Assembly (NCBI GenBank): GCA_022825745.1
Contig: JAJDWF010000053.1
Location: forward strand, 1-49,727
Source of the DNA: Dehalococcoidia bacterium
GTDB taxonomy: Bacteria; Chloroflexota; Dehalococcoidia; Lucifugimonadales; UBA3495
Reading direction: 5' to 3'
DNA: 49,727 nt
Part shown: positions 7,969 through 15,154 of the stretch, piece by piece
Layout of the letters: every line of letters begins with the position of its first letter
Position numbering within the stretch: position 1 is the first letter of the stretch
Translations under genes and position numbers: made by a program
The notes under the pieces: generated by a model
What the model was told of the DNA's origin: nothing
Databases searched by the model: none
The model's input: the letters and a program-made list of their open reading frames with translations, nothing else

Positions 7969-8880
7969 ATGATCCGCGACGCTGAACATCTTGCAGAAAG
8001 CGTACCCGTTCTGGCAGTCGGCACGAGCGCGCGCCGGCGCCGGAGGTGGCTTGCGCTGTTGTGGGAGCCCGGAACCGTGTTGGGGTTGTTCCTGGTAGCG
8101 TCGCTGCTGCTGGCGGGGTTGCTGTCCCCCTGGCTACCGCTGGATGATCCCACGGAGATCAACCTGCCCGAACGGTTGCTCCCGCCGTCCACGACCCACC
8201 TGTTGGGCACCGACCATCTGGGTCGGGATACCTTCAGCCGGATCGTTCACGGAGGTCGCATGACGCTGCTGGCCGCCATCACCACCCTGGCCCTCAGCAT
8301 GACCATCGCGCTGACGGTGGGCATACTGTCCGGATACCACGGCGGCTGGCCCGACACCGCGCTGATGGGCGTCGTTGACCTGCTCCTGGCGTTTCCCTCG
8401 CTGATCCTGGCGCTGGCCGTGGCGGGGGCGCTGGGGCCCGGCCTGTTCAACGTGCTGCTGGCGGCCGGAGCGGTCTGGTGGGTGGGGCATGCCCGCATCA
8501 TTCGCGGCGTCACCATGGGGGCGCGGCAGATGGAGTACGTTACGGCGGCGCGCGCCGCCGGCGCCGGCAGCGGGCGCATCATCCTCAGGCACATCGCGCC
8601 CAACATCCTGGGCCCGATCGTCGTCATCGCTTCCCTGGACGTGGGCTGGATCATCCTGGGCATCGCGGGCCTGAACTTCCTGGGGCTGGGCGCGCAGCCG
8701 CCCACGCCGGAATGGGGAGCCATGCTCAACGACGCCCGCCCTCACTTGCAAACCGAACCCCGCCTCTTGCTGCTGCCCGGGGTGGCGATTTTCGTTGCGG
8801 TACTGGGATTCAACCTGTTGGGCGACGGGCTGCGGGATCTGCTGGACCCCCGGACCGCGTCATCGCCCCGCTCATCCTGA
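7969..8880 (+). CDS. ABC importer permease, DppC/OppC/NikC type
   Basis: 303-residue partner permease. It has an N-terminal cytoplasmic tail, a first membrane helix near residues 38-55, the LLGTDHLGRDTFSR motif characteristic of DppC/NikC proteins, the EAA loop YVTAARAAGAGSGRII, and a C-terminal LGDGLRDLLDPR. Its final residues and stop codon are supplied by a dispersed repeat (8867-8894), so the C-terminus may have been reset by repeat insertion. The next gene is a monooxygenase, so the two ATPase subunits expected for this importer type must be elsewhere or shared. Confidence 0.9.
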   Translation: MIRDAEHLAESVPVLAVGTSARRRRRWLALLWEPGTVLGLFLVASLLLAGLLSPWLPLDDPTEINLPERLLPPSTTHLLGTDHLGRDTFSRIVHGGRMTLLAAITTLALSMTIALTVGILSGYHGGWPDTALMGVVDLLLAFPSLILALAVAGALGPGLFNVLLAAGAVWWVGHARIIRGVTMGARQMEYVTAARAAGAGSGRIILRHIAPNILGPIVVIASLDVGWIILGIAGLNFLGLGAQPPTPEWGAMLNDARPHLQTEPRLLLLPGVAIFVAVLGFNLLGDGLRDLLDPRTASSPRSS

Positions 8881-8894
8881 GCCTGTCGAAGGAT
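8867..8894 (+). repeat. Dispersed repeat copy 1 (CTCATCCTGAGCCTGTCGAA type)
   Basis: 28 bases identical to 12439-12466. The core CATCCTGAGCCTGTCGAAGG is a short intergenic repeat seen in many bacterial genomes. Here it overlaps the 3' end of the second permease gene and encodes its stop. Confidence 0.8.
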
Positions 8895-8896
8895 TC

Positions 8897-8919
8897 TCCT
8901 CTCCCCTTGTGGGAGAGGA
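8897..8919 (+). terminator. 9-bp hairpin after the permease operon
   Basis: TCCTCTCCC (8897-8905), loop CTTGT, GGGAGAGGA (8911-8919). Perfect stem but no T-run, so more likely an mRNA 3'-end stabiliser or a repeat element (the CTCTCCC-TTGT-GGGAGAG type is widespread) than an intrinsic terminator. Confidence 0.45.
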
Positions 8920-8994
8920 CTGGAGTGAGGCGCATCATCCCAATGTGTTACAGTTGCGCCCATACGCTACGCTATTCCTGCACAGGAGGCTCCC

Positions 8995-10092
8995 ATGCAG
9001 TTCGGAATCTTCACCATCGTTCCCTACCACGAAGACTTCACGCCGCCCCAGGCCCTCAACGACGCGCTGGAGCAGATCGCCTTCGCCGATGAGGCCGGCC
9101 TGGATGAGGCCTGGCTGGGCGAGCACCGCTTCTCCCGCCACGGCCTGCTCTCCGGCGTCTGGTCGTTCCTGGGAGCGGTGGCGGGACGCACCAGGAACAT
9201 CCGCATCGGCACCGCCGTCATCGTCCTGCCGCTGCACAACCCCATCCTGGTCGCCGAGGAAGTCGCCATGCTGGACGTGATCAGCGGCGGCCGCATCAAC
9301 TTCGGCATCGGCTCCGGCTACCAGCAGCAGGAGTTCGACGGCGTGGGCATCGACATCGACACCAGCCGCGAGCGGTTCCAGGAAGCCGTGGACGTGATCG
9401 TCAAGGCCTGGACCGAGGAACGGCTCACCTACCACGGCAAGTACACCAACGTCGATGACCTCTGGGTGCTGCCCAAGCCGGTGCAGCAGCCCCATCCGCC
9501 GCTGTTCCAGGCCGTCAGCACCAGCCCGGCCAGCATCGACTTCGCCGCCAGCCGCCAGATCCAGGTCATCACCGGCGGCCCCACCGACATTCTCGGCCAG
9601 GCGCCTCAGGTCATCCAGCGCTGGCGCGACAAGATGGACGAGTACGGCTACCCTCACGCGCACCTAGACCCGCCCATGTCCAAGTCCATCTACGTCGCCC
9701 CCACCATGGAGGAGGCCGAGCGCGACCCCATCGGCCTGGAGGACTTCTCATCCCGCGTCCTGCGCTCCGCCGGCTCCAATGGCGCGCCCATCGGCATGCC
9801 CATGGACAAGAACGGCAAGATTGCCCGGGGCTACGAGCACTGGGCCAACCGCCAGGCCGACCGCGACCGCCGCGACGACCTCGGCCACGCCGGCCTGCCG
9901 CCGCTCCGTGGCACGCCCGAAGTGGTAGCCGAGCGCCTCAAGCAGGTGCAGGAGGCCGGCATCAACCACGTCTTCGGCAACTTCGGCTTCGCCGGCCTGC
10001 CCCACAGCAAGGTCATGCGCTCCATCGAGCTGTTCGCGACGGAAGTCATGCCCCACTTCCAGGACGCGCCCGTCGCCGCCTCCGCCGACTGA
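8995..10092 (+). CDS. LLM-class flavin-dependent monooxygenase (luciferase-like)
   Basis: 365-residue TIM-barrel oxidoreductase of the bacterial luciferase family, which uses reduced FMN or F420 to insert oxygen into, or reduce, small organic substrates. The N-terminus MQFGIFTIVPYHE and the blocks AFADEAGLDEAWLGEH, IRIGTAVIVLPLHNP, EEVAMLDVISGGR and FGIGSGYQ are typical. AGGAGG lies six bases before the ATG. It precedes module copy 1 (DUF35, thiolase-like, mini-HAD), separated by a hairpin. SAR202-type genomes carry many paralogues of this family; a second, divergent one is at 30652-31785. Substrate unknown. Confidence 0.9.
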   Translation: MQFGIFTIVPYHEDFTPPQALNDALEQIAFADEAGLDEAWLGEHRFSRHGLLSGVWSFLGAVAGRTRNIRIGTAVIVLPLHNPILVAEEVAMLDVISGGRINFGIGSGYQQQEFDGVGIDIDTSRERFQEAVDVIVKAWTEERLTYHGKYTNVDDLWVLPKPVQQPHPPLFQAVSTSPASIDFAASRQIQVITGGPTDILGQAPQVIQRWRDKMDEYGYPHAHLDPPMSKSIYVAPTMEEAERDPIGLEDFSSRVLRSAGSNGAPIGMPMDKNGKIARGYEHWANRQADRDRRDDLGHAGLPPLRGTPEVVAERLKQVQEAGINHVFGNFGFAGLPHSKVMRSIELFATEVMPHFQDAPVAASAD

Positions 10093-10164
10093 TTCCCTAA
10101 CTTGACACGCTTGCCATTCCCGCATAATCTTTGGCCTGCAAAATCATCCGATTCCGGCACTTTT

Positions 10165-10187
10165 CCCGGCGGATAACGCCGGGATTT
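10165..10187. terminator. GC-rich hairpin between monooxygenase and DUF35 genes
   Basis: TTTT, CCCGGCG (10165-10171), loop GATAA, CGCCGGG (10177-10183), then ATTTG. Perfect 7-bp stem with short T-rich flanks on either side. It could end the monooxygenase transcript; the U-tail is weak. Confidence 0.45.
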
Positions 10188-10224
10188 GTCGGCCCGGCTT
10201 AGTAAACATCAAATGGGGGAAACC

Positions 10225-10629
10225 ATGGTCAAACAGGGTGTCGTGCCTGACGATTTTAACAAACCTTTCTTCGACGCCGCTAACGAAGGCCGTCTCGTGG
10301 TGCAGTCTTGCAATGACCGCCTGTATTTCCCGCCTCGTCCCGCCAGTGAAATCTGCGGTGAGGGCGAGAGCGTCGTCTGGAAGGAAATGAGCGGCCGGGG
10401 CACCATCTACAACTACTGCGTGGTGTACGACTGCCCGGTGGCGTCCCTGAAAGAAGACCTCCCCTTCAACCTGGCCGTCATCATGCTGGACGAAGACCCC
10501 GGCATCCTGATGTACTCCCACCTGCCGGGCACCGCGCCCGATGAGGTTCCGGTTGGTGCCGCCGTCCGCGTCATCTTCGAGGAGACCGCCAACGGCCAGA
10601 AGGTTCCCGAGTGGGTGCTGGTCGAATAG
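10225..10629 (+). CDS. DUF35/OB-fold protein, thiolase partner (module copy 1)
   Basis: 134 residues: a short N-terminal helix (DFNKPFFDAANEGRL), a zinc-ribbon region and a C-terminal OB fold ending in VRVIFEETANG. DUF35 proteins bind acyl-CoA and form complexes with the thiolase-like protein encoded next door; known pairs act in ketone-body, isoprenoid or steroid side-chain chemistry (ChsH2-Ltp2 aldolase). Here the ribbon is degenerate: only two of four Cys remain (SC and IC), whereas copy 2 at 48181 has both CxxC pairs. ATG 10225 is chosen because the homologous region begins there; in-frame ATGs at 10213 and 10186 are alternatives. A hairpin repeat separates it from the thiolase-like gene. 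Confidence 0.82.
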   Translation: MVKQGVVPDDFNKPFFDAANEGRLVVQSCNDRLYFPPRPASEICGEGESVVWKEMSGRGTIYNYCVVYDCPVASLKEDLPFNLAVIMLDEDPGILMYSHLPGTAPDEVPVGAAVRVIFEETANGQKVPEWVLVE

Positions 10630-10659
10630 GCGCCCGCGCCGCCGACCCGTATCAACACT

Positions 10660-10686
10660 GTCATTCCCGCGAAAGCGGGAATCCAG
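10660..10686. repeat. Dispersed hairpin repeat (ATTCCCGC-GAAA-GCGGGAAT)
   Basis: Perfect 8-bp stem (10663-10670 with 10675-10682) capped by a GAAA tetraloop, within a unit reading GTCATTCCC...GAATCCAG. This layout matches the ATTCCC-N8-GGGAAT small repeats known in Neisseria (dRS3) and many other genomes. It lies inside the DUF35-thiolase operon. Confidence 0.7.
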
Positions 10687-10720
10687 GAAGTCCCCGCAAT
10701 AGAGTTGAATGGAGTAAGAC

Positions 10721-12052
10721 ATGACCACTCAAATGGCGCCAGAATCAATGTACCGCTCCACCGAGGGCCTGGGTGTCTGGCCGCACCGGGGCAAGGTCGC
10801 CGCCGTTGGCATCGGCCACTCGCCCACCGCCCGCCGCTGGGATGGCCGGGCCGAAACCTCCGTCGGCGCGCAGAGCATCATGGCCTGCCGCCAGGCCATC
10901 GCCGACGCCGGCGTTGACCCCGGCCAGGTTGACGGCATCGTTCTCGTTCCCGTCACCACCACCGGCGCCCACTGGGACGCCGACACTCCCGTCCCCATGG
11001 ACGTGGTCAACGCCTTCAACCCCACCGACAACCCGCTGGACGGCATCGGCCAGCTCAGCGCCGAGTGGCTCCTGAAGAACATGCCGGAGCTCACCAACGT
11101 CAAGTTCACCATGTATGCCCCCGGCTGCATGTCGGCCGCCATCACCGTCGCGGCCCAGGCCGTCGGCGATGGCCTCGCCAGCACCTGCCTGGTGCTCAAG
11201 GGCTGGCACAACCTGGAAGGCCGCTACAACCACGGCGGCATCAGCGCGGCCAGCGAGGTCCCTGGCTCCTTCGCCCTCAGCCCCGGCCGCACCCTGTGGG
11301 GCGCGCCCGGCTGCTACGGCACCGCCCTCCAGTTCGCCCAGTACTGCACCAAGTACGGCAAGCACCACGACATGATGGCCCCCTTCATGGAGAACTCCCG
11401 GCGCAACGGGCTGCTCTTCCCCGAAGGCTATTGGGCGCAGCACCGCCCCGAGCAGTTGCCGCCGGAGGACTACCTCTCTTCCCGCTGGATCGCCAAGCCG
11501 GCCAACCTGTTCGACAACGACATCCCAATCATGGCCTCGGCGGCCTACCTCTTCACCACCGCCGAGAAGGCCCAGGACATGGCCCAGAAGCCGGTCTATA
11601 TCCTCGGCCACGCCTCCAGCCGGGGCACGCCGCGCAGCATCACGCCCACTCTGGAAGAGGTCGAAGCCGAAACCGACTCCACCGGGCGCAAGATCTACGA
11701 GGCTGCCGGCATTACCCCCGACGACCTGTCTTTCGAGAACATGTACGACGGCTTCGCCCAGTTCCACCAGTTCCACATCGAAGGTCTGCGCTACCGTGGG
11801 ATGCAGCGAGGCGACGCGCTGGACTTCTACCAGACCGACATCAGCATCGAAGGCCCGAACCCAATCCTGCCCAGCGGCGGCAACATCGGCAGCGGCCGCA
11901 GCCGCTTCTGGATGCACACCGACTGCATCCAGCAGATCCAGGGCCGGGCCGGCGCCCGCGCCGTAACCGGCGTCAAGCCCGAAATCGCCGTATCCGGCGG
12001 CCCCATGCCCCTGGGCGGCAACTTCACCGTCTGGAGCGCAACCCCCAACTAG
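10721..12052 (+). CDS. Thiolase-like protein (module copy 1)
   Basis: 443 residues of the thiolase fold, SCP2-thiolase/acetyl-CoA acetyltransferase-like branch that pairs with DUF35 proteins. Cys136 in MYAPGCMSAA sits at the nucleophile position. The block FENMYDGFAQF and the LPSGGN loop correspond to the second domain. The usual C-terminal catalytic Cys motif (CxGxGxG) is replaced by GGPMPLGGN. Full beta-ketothiolase activity is therefore doubtful; condensation or retro-aldol cleavage of a CoA thioester, as in Ltp2-type complexes, is a better guess. GGAG precedes the ATG by nine bases. A mini-HAD gene follows 26 bases later. The second copy in the window starts at 48665. Confidence 0.82.
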   Translation: MTTQMAPESMYRSTEGLGVWPHRGKVAAVGIGHSPTARRWDGRAETSVGAQSIMACRQAIADAGVDPGQVDGIVLVPVTTTGAHWDADTPVPMDVVNAFNPTDNPLDGIGQLSAEWLLKNMPELTNVKFTMYAPGCMSAAITVAAQAVGDGLASTCLVLKGWHNLEGRYNHGGISAASEVPGSFALSPGRTLWGAPGCYGTALQFAQYCTKYGKHHDMMAPFMENSRRNGLLFPEGYWAQHRPEQLPPEDYLSSRWIAKPANLFDNDIPIMASAAYLFTTAEKAQDMAQKPVYILGHASSRGTPRSITPTLEEVEAETDSTGRKIYEAAGITPDDLSFENMYDGFAQFHQFHIEGLRYRGMQRGDALDFYQTDISIEGPNPILPSGGNIGSGRSRFWMHTDCIQQIQGRAGARAVTGVKPEIAVSGGPMPLGGNFTVWSATPN

Positions 12053-12078
12053 AAACCGCAACCGAGGAAAGAAACTAT

Positions 12079-12432
12079 ATGGCAATTCTGATCAGCTTCG
12101 ACATCGACGGCACGCTGGAGGTGGGCGACCCGCCCGGGCCCCTGACCATGGACATGGTTCGCATCGTCCAGGAAAAGGGATTCCTCATCGGCAGTTGCTC
12201 CGACCGCCCACCCACCAGCCAGCGCTCCCTTTGGGAGGAATACAACATCAGCGTGGACTTCGCCGTCGCCAAGCACCTGCTGGCCGGCGTCAAGTCCGAA
12301 TTCGAAGCTGACGCCTACTACCACATCGGCGACCGCGAGGACCTGGACCGCCAGATGGCCCTGCGCGTCGGTTTCGATTTCCTCTGGCCGGATGAGGCGG
12401 CGGAGAAGTCCTGGTTCGACCCCGACGCCTGA
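12079..12432 (+). CDS. Very small cap-less HAD-fold protein (module copy 1)
   Basis: 117 residues. Begins MAILISFDIDGTLE, with the HAD nucleophile motif DxDGT at residues 8-12; then GSCSDRP (motif II Ser), a conserved Lys in GVKSEF (motif III candidate) and YYHIGDREDLD (motif IV). All four HAD motifs fit in under 120 residues with no room for a cap domain. The 47820 gene is a clear paralogue (MAILVSFDIDGTLE...YYHIGDTDMD) and also accompanies DUF35 and thiolase-like genes. The enzyme could remove phosphate from a small or protein-bound substrate; no family name is known to me. GAGG lies about eleven bases before the ATG. Confidence 0.75.
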   Translation: MAILISFDIDGTLEVGDPPGPLTMDMVRIVQEKGFLIGSCSDRPPTSQRSLWEEYNISVDFAVAKHLLAGVKSEFEADAYYHIGDREDLDRQMALRVGFDFLWPDEAAEKSWFDPDA

Positions 12433-12438
12433 TACCGG

Positions 12439-12466
12439 CCCGCTCATCCTGAGCCTGTCGAAGGAT
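12439..12466 (+). repeat. Dispersed repeat copy 2 (CTCATCCTGAGCCTGTCGAA type)
   Basis: Identical over 28 bases to 8867-8894. Lies seven bases after the mini-HAD stop in the gap between convergent genes. Confidence 0.8.
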
Positions 12467-12485
12467 AGTCTCATCGCAAACGTAG

Positions 12486-12508
12486 GGGGCGGGTCTTAGA
12501 CCCGCCCC
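12486..12508. terminator. Strong palindrome between convergent genes
   Basis: GGGGCGGGTCT (12486-12496), T, AGACCCGCCCC (12498-12508): perfect 11-bp arms. Lies between the mini-HAD gene (plus) and the peptidase gene (minus), where it could block read-through in both directions. No T-run. The GGGGCGGGT...ACCCGCCCC pattern is also a common dispersed repeat. Confidence 0.5.
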
Positions 12509-12521
12509 TGCTTGCATTTCG

Positions 12522-13874
12522 TTAGCCCGTCGCCAGCGACCCCATCGGGTCCCACGGCGGCAGCACGATGGGCTCCAGGTCCAGCGCCCGCTGCAACTCC
12601 TCGGGCAGGTAGCTCTTGGGCGCGGCGATCTCAAACATGTACTCGGCGAACCAGGAGTCGTTCATCAGGAAGAACCCCTTGTCGCCCACCTTGTCGTCCC
12701 AGCTGTTCTCCACCCGCCAGCGCCTTGGCTTGCCGTCCACCACGTCCACGCCGGTGAACAGCATGGCGTGGGTCATCGCCGTCTGGTGGTACTCCAGCCG
12801 CTCCGCCTTGTCCATCTCGAAGTCGGCGTTATACACGCTGCCGTAGTCGAACAGCTCGGCGTCCCACAGGCCCTTGTCCCGGTGCATCTGCTTGCCGGTG
12901 TCGCAGCCCATCCACACGGGCTTGCCGTCCTGCAGCATCCGCATGGCGATGTCCTTCATCAGCTCGATGTCCACGTTCAGGTACGTGATGCGCGTGCCGT
13001 CCACCACGTTGCCCAGGTACTGCACCGTGTAGGTGCGCCCCGGCGGGCTGGACTCCCGGGGGTCGTGAACCAGGCAAACGAACTCCTCCATGGGCGTGGC
13101 GATGTACTTCTCCGCGAACTCCAGCGGCGTCATCGCGCCGTCCCGGTGGAACTCGCCGTCCTTGTCCTTCCACTGCCAGTCGAACTCGGCCGGCGGGTTG
13201 CCCAGGTGGATGCACAAAATCTGGTAGATGGCCTGTAGCGCCTCCTGCTTGGCGTCCCGCATGGCGTCCAACCCGGCTTCGTCGGAGTACAGGCGGCGGA
13301 TGTTGCGCGCGCCCTGCCGCACCTGGTAATTGAGGCCGGCGTTCATGCGCATGGAGTTGCCCGAGCTTTCCGTCTCCGGCATCACCGTCTTGGGGACCAC
13401 GCCGTGCTTGCGCACCAGGCTCACGAACATGTCCCACTGCCCGCCGTCGCCCAGCGGCTGGTTCAGCAGCCACGCCACCACCCGGTCGTCGATGGGCCGG
13501 TCGGCGGTCTCGATGACGGCCTCCAGGATGTAGTTGGCCCGCTCCATCTTGTCCCAGAACATAACGTAGCTCTGGCTGAACTCAAACTCCTTGACGTTCA
13601 GCAGGTTGCGCGTCTCCGAGCGGAACAGGTTGAGGCCGGCGAACATCCAGCAGCGGCCGGAGCGGGCCTGGTTGGTAACGCTCCAGTCGTCCAGCACCGT
13701 GGAGAACGAGTTGGTCGCCTGCGCCACGATGTTGCGGTTCAGCGCCACGTCGTTCACGTCGTGCTGCGTCACCACGTTCTGCATCAACTGGTGCGCCGGC
13801 TGCGCCTCGTAAGCCTCCTGGAAATTGGACAGGGTCGCGCCGTCAAGGGCGCCGGGATTGGCTTGTGTCGTCAT
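12522..13874 (-). CDS. C1B cysteine aminopeptidase (bleomycin hydrolase/PepC family)
   Basis: 450 residues, normal length for the family. Papain-type catalytic residues are visible: Q69 and C75 in NQARSGRCWMFAGLN, H369 in THAMLFTG and N390 in VENSWDD. The C-terminus reads LPPWDPMGSLATG, close to the WDPMGALA end of PepC/bleomycin hydrolases, whose tail enters the active site and sets aminopeptidase specificity; here two extra residues follow. No signal peptide: cytosolic hexameric peptidase expected. AAGGAG lies nine bases before the ATG. Downstream of the cysteine desulfurase gene on the same strand, with a possible promoter of its own in the 82-base gap. Confidence 0.93.
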   Translation of the reverse strand: MTTQANPGALDGATLSNFQEAYEAQPAHQLMQNVVTQHDVNDVALNRNIVAQATNSFSTVLDDWSVTNQARSGRCWMFAGLNLFRSETRNLLNVKEFEFSQSYVMFWDKMERANYILEAVIETADRPIDDRVVAWLLNQPLGDGGQWDMFVSLVRKHGVVPKTVMPETESSGNSMRMNAGLNYQVRQGARNIRRLYSDEAGLDAMRDAKQEALQAIYQILCIHLGNPPAEFDWQWKDKDGEFHRDGAMTPLEFAEKYIATPMEEFVCLVHDPRESSPPGRTYTVQYLGNVVDGTRITYLNVDIELMKDIAMRMLQDGKPVWMGCDTGKQMHRDKGLWDAELFDYGSVYNADFEMDKAERLEYHQTAMTHAMLFTGVDVVDGKPRRWRVENSWDDKVGDKGFFLMNDSWFAEYMFEIAAPKSYLPEELQRALDLEPIVLPPWDPMGSLATG

Positions 13875-13917
13875 GCTTCAAATCTCCTTGATTGCATCGT
13901 TGAGTTGGAAACTCTCG

Positions 13918-13946
13918 ATACTACCATCGCGGACGTAGCGCGGCAA
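13918..13946 (-). promoter_or_regulatory. Promoter candidate for the peptidase gene
   Basis: On the minus strand TTGCCG (13941-13946), 17-base spacer, TAGTAT (13918-13923). Each hexamer matches consensus at four of six positions. Confidence 0.4.
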
Positions 13947-13956
13947 TCTCGTCGCG

Positions 13957-15102
13957 TCAAACTGCCCCCACCGGTGTCAGACTCCCCACCACCTCCGTAA
14001 TCTCCGCCACCGCCCGGTCAACCTCGTCCGTCGTGGTGAACCGGCCGACGGTTAGCCGCAGCGTGCCCATGGCGTACTCCGTTGGTACGTTCATCGCCTG
14101 CAAAACGTGGGACACCTCAACCTGGTCGCTGTGGCAGGCCGCGCCCGCCGACGCCGCCACTGTGGGCAGGCTCGCCAGCACCCGGTCGGCCTCTACGCTA
14201 CGGAACGCGATGCTGCACGTGTTGGGCAGCCGCTTGTCTGGATGGCCGTTGATTCGCGCGTCGTGCCTCGATTCCAGCAGGCCCGATTCCAGCTGGTCGC
14301 GCATGGCCCGCATGTGGCCGGCGTACTCGGGCAGGTTCCGCTCGATCAGCTCGCACGCCTTGCCCAGGCCGGTCATTTCGATGACGTTCTCGGTGCCCGC
14401 GCGTCGGTTCTGCTCATGGTTCGCGCCGTGCATCAGCTTTTCGAGTTCTACGCCCGGCCGGATGTACAGCGCGCCGATGCCCTTGGGCGCGTACAGCTTG
14501 TGGCCCGCTACCGACAGCAGGTCAATGCCCAGGTCGTCCACCCTGACCGGTATCTTGCCGATGGATTGCGCGCAGTCGCTGTGCACCAGGACGCCGTGCC
14601 GGTGCGCGATTTCGGCGATCTCCGCGATGGGCAGTATCGTCCCCACTTCGTTGTTGGCGTGCATGATGGTCACCAGCACGGTTTCCGGCGTGATGGCGTC
14701 CTCAACCTGCTGCGGGTCCACCATCCCGCGCTCGTCCACCGGCAGGTAGGTGGTGCGAATCCCGTACCCTTCCAGGTAGCGGCACACCTCCGTAACCGCA
14801 GGATGCTCCACTGCCGTCGTGATGATGTGGTTGCCCCGCTCCCGGTACGCGCCGACCACGCCCCTGATGGCATGGTTGTTGGCCTCGGTGCCGCCGCTGG
14901 TGAAGATCAGGTCGTCCACGGCGCAGCCCAGCATGGATGCCACCTGCCCCCGCGCGGTATCAACGCCCTCCCGCGCCGCCACGCCGAAGGAATGGCCGCT
15001 GGACGGGTTGCCAAACCGCCCGTGCACGAACGGCAGCATGGCCTCGGCAACTTGCGGGTCGATGGGCGTCGTCGCGTTGTAGTCCAGGTAAATGTCGCTC
15101 AT
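13957..15102 (-). CDS. Cysteine desulfurase (NifS/IscS family)
   Basis: PLP enzyme that takes sulfur from cysteine, giving alanine and a persulfide for Fe-S cluster or thio-cofactor synthesis. 381 residues from ATG 15102: MSDIYLDYNATTP start, VEHPAV (PLP-stacking His), SDCAQS, SVAGHKLYAPKG (PLP Lys), RRAGTENV, and the sulfur-accepting Cys in SAGAACHSDQVEVSHVL. The frame is open to 15183; an ATG at 15141 lies just after a TATAAT-like hexamer and would give a leaderless start, but the family N-terminus begins at 15102. No IscU, regulator or ThiI gene is beside it, so the client pathway is not evident. Upstream on the same strand is the ion-channel gene; downstream is a peptidase. Confidence 0.93.
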   Translation of the reverse strand: MSDIYLDYNATTPIDPQVAEAMLPFVHGRFGNPSSGHSFGVAAREGVDTARGQVASMLGCAVDDLIFTSGGTEANNHAIRGVVGAYRERGNHIITTAVEHPAVTEVCRYLEGYGIRTTYLPVDERGMVDPQQVEDAITPETVLVTIMHANNEVGTILPIAEIAEIAHRHGVLVHSDCAQSIGKIPVRVDDLGIDLLSVAGHKLYAPKGIGALYIRPGVELEKLMHGANHEQNRRAGTENVIEMTGLGKACELIERNLPEYAGHMRAMRDQLESGLLESRHDARINGHPDKRLPNTCSIAFRSVEADRVLASLPTVAASAGAACHSDQVEVSHVLQAMNVPTEYAMGTLRLTVGRFTTTDEVDRAVAEITEVVGSLTPVGAV

Positions 15103-15154
15103 GTCCGGTTCAACCGTGTCCAGTGCATCGTTTCGCCGCATTATAGCCCAAATG

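Noticed and set aside
10745..12085. 446-codon minus-strand frame opposite the thiolase-like gene
   Set aside because: Gly/Val/Asp/His-rich composition with no family; the plus strand has a thiolase paralogue.
12486..12508. CRISPR-like or att-site reading of the perfect palindrome
   Set aside because: Single copy, no spacers, no integrase gene nearby; better explained as a terminator or dispersed hairpin repeat.
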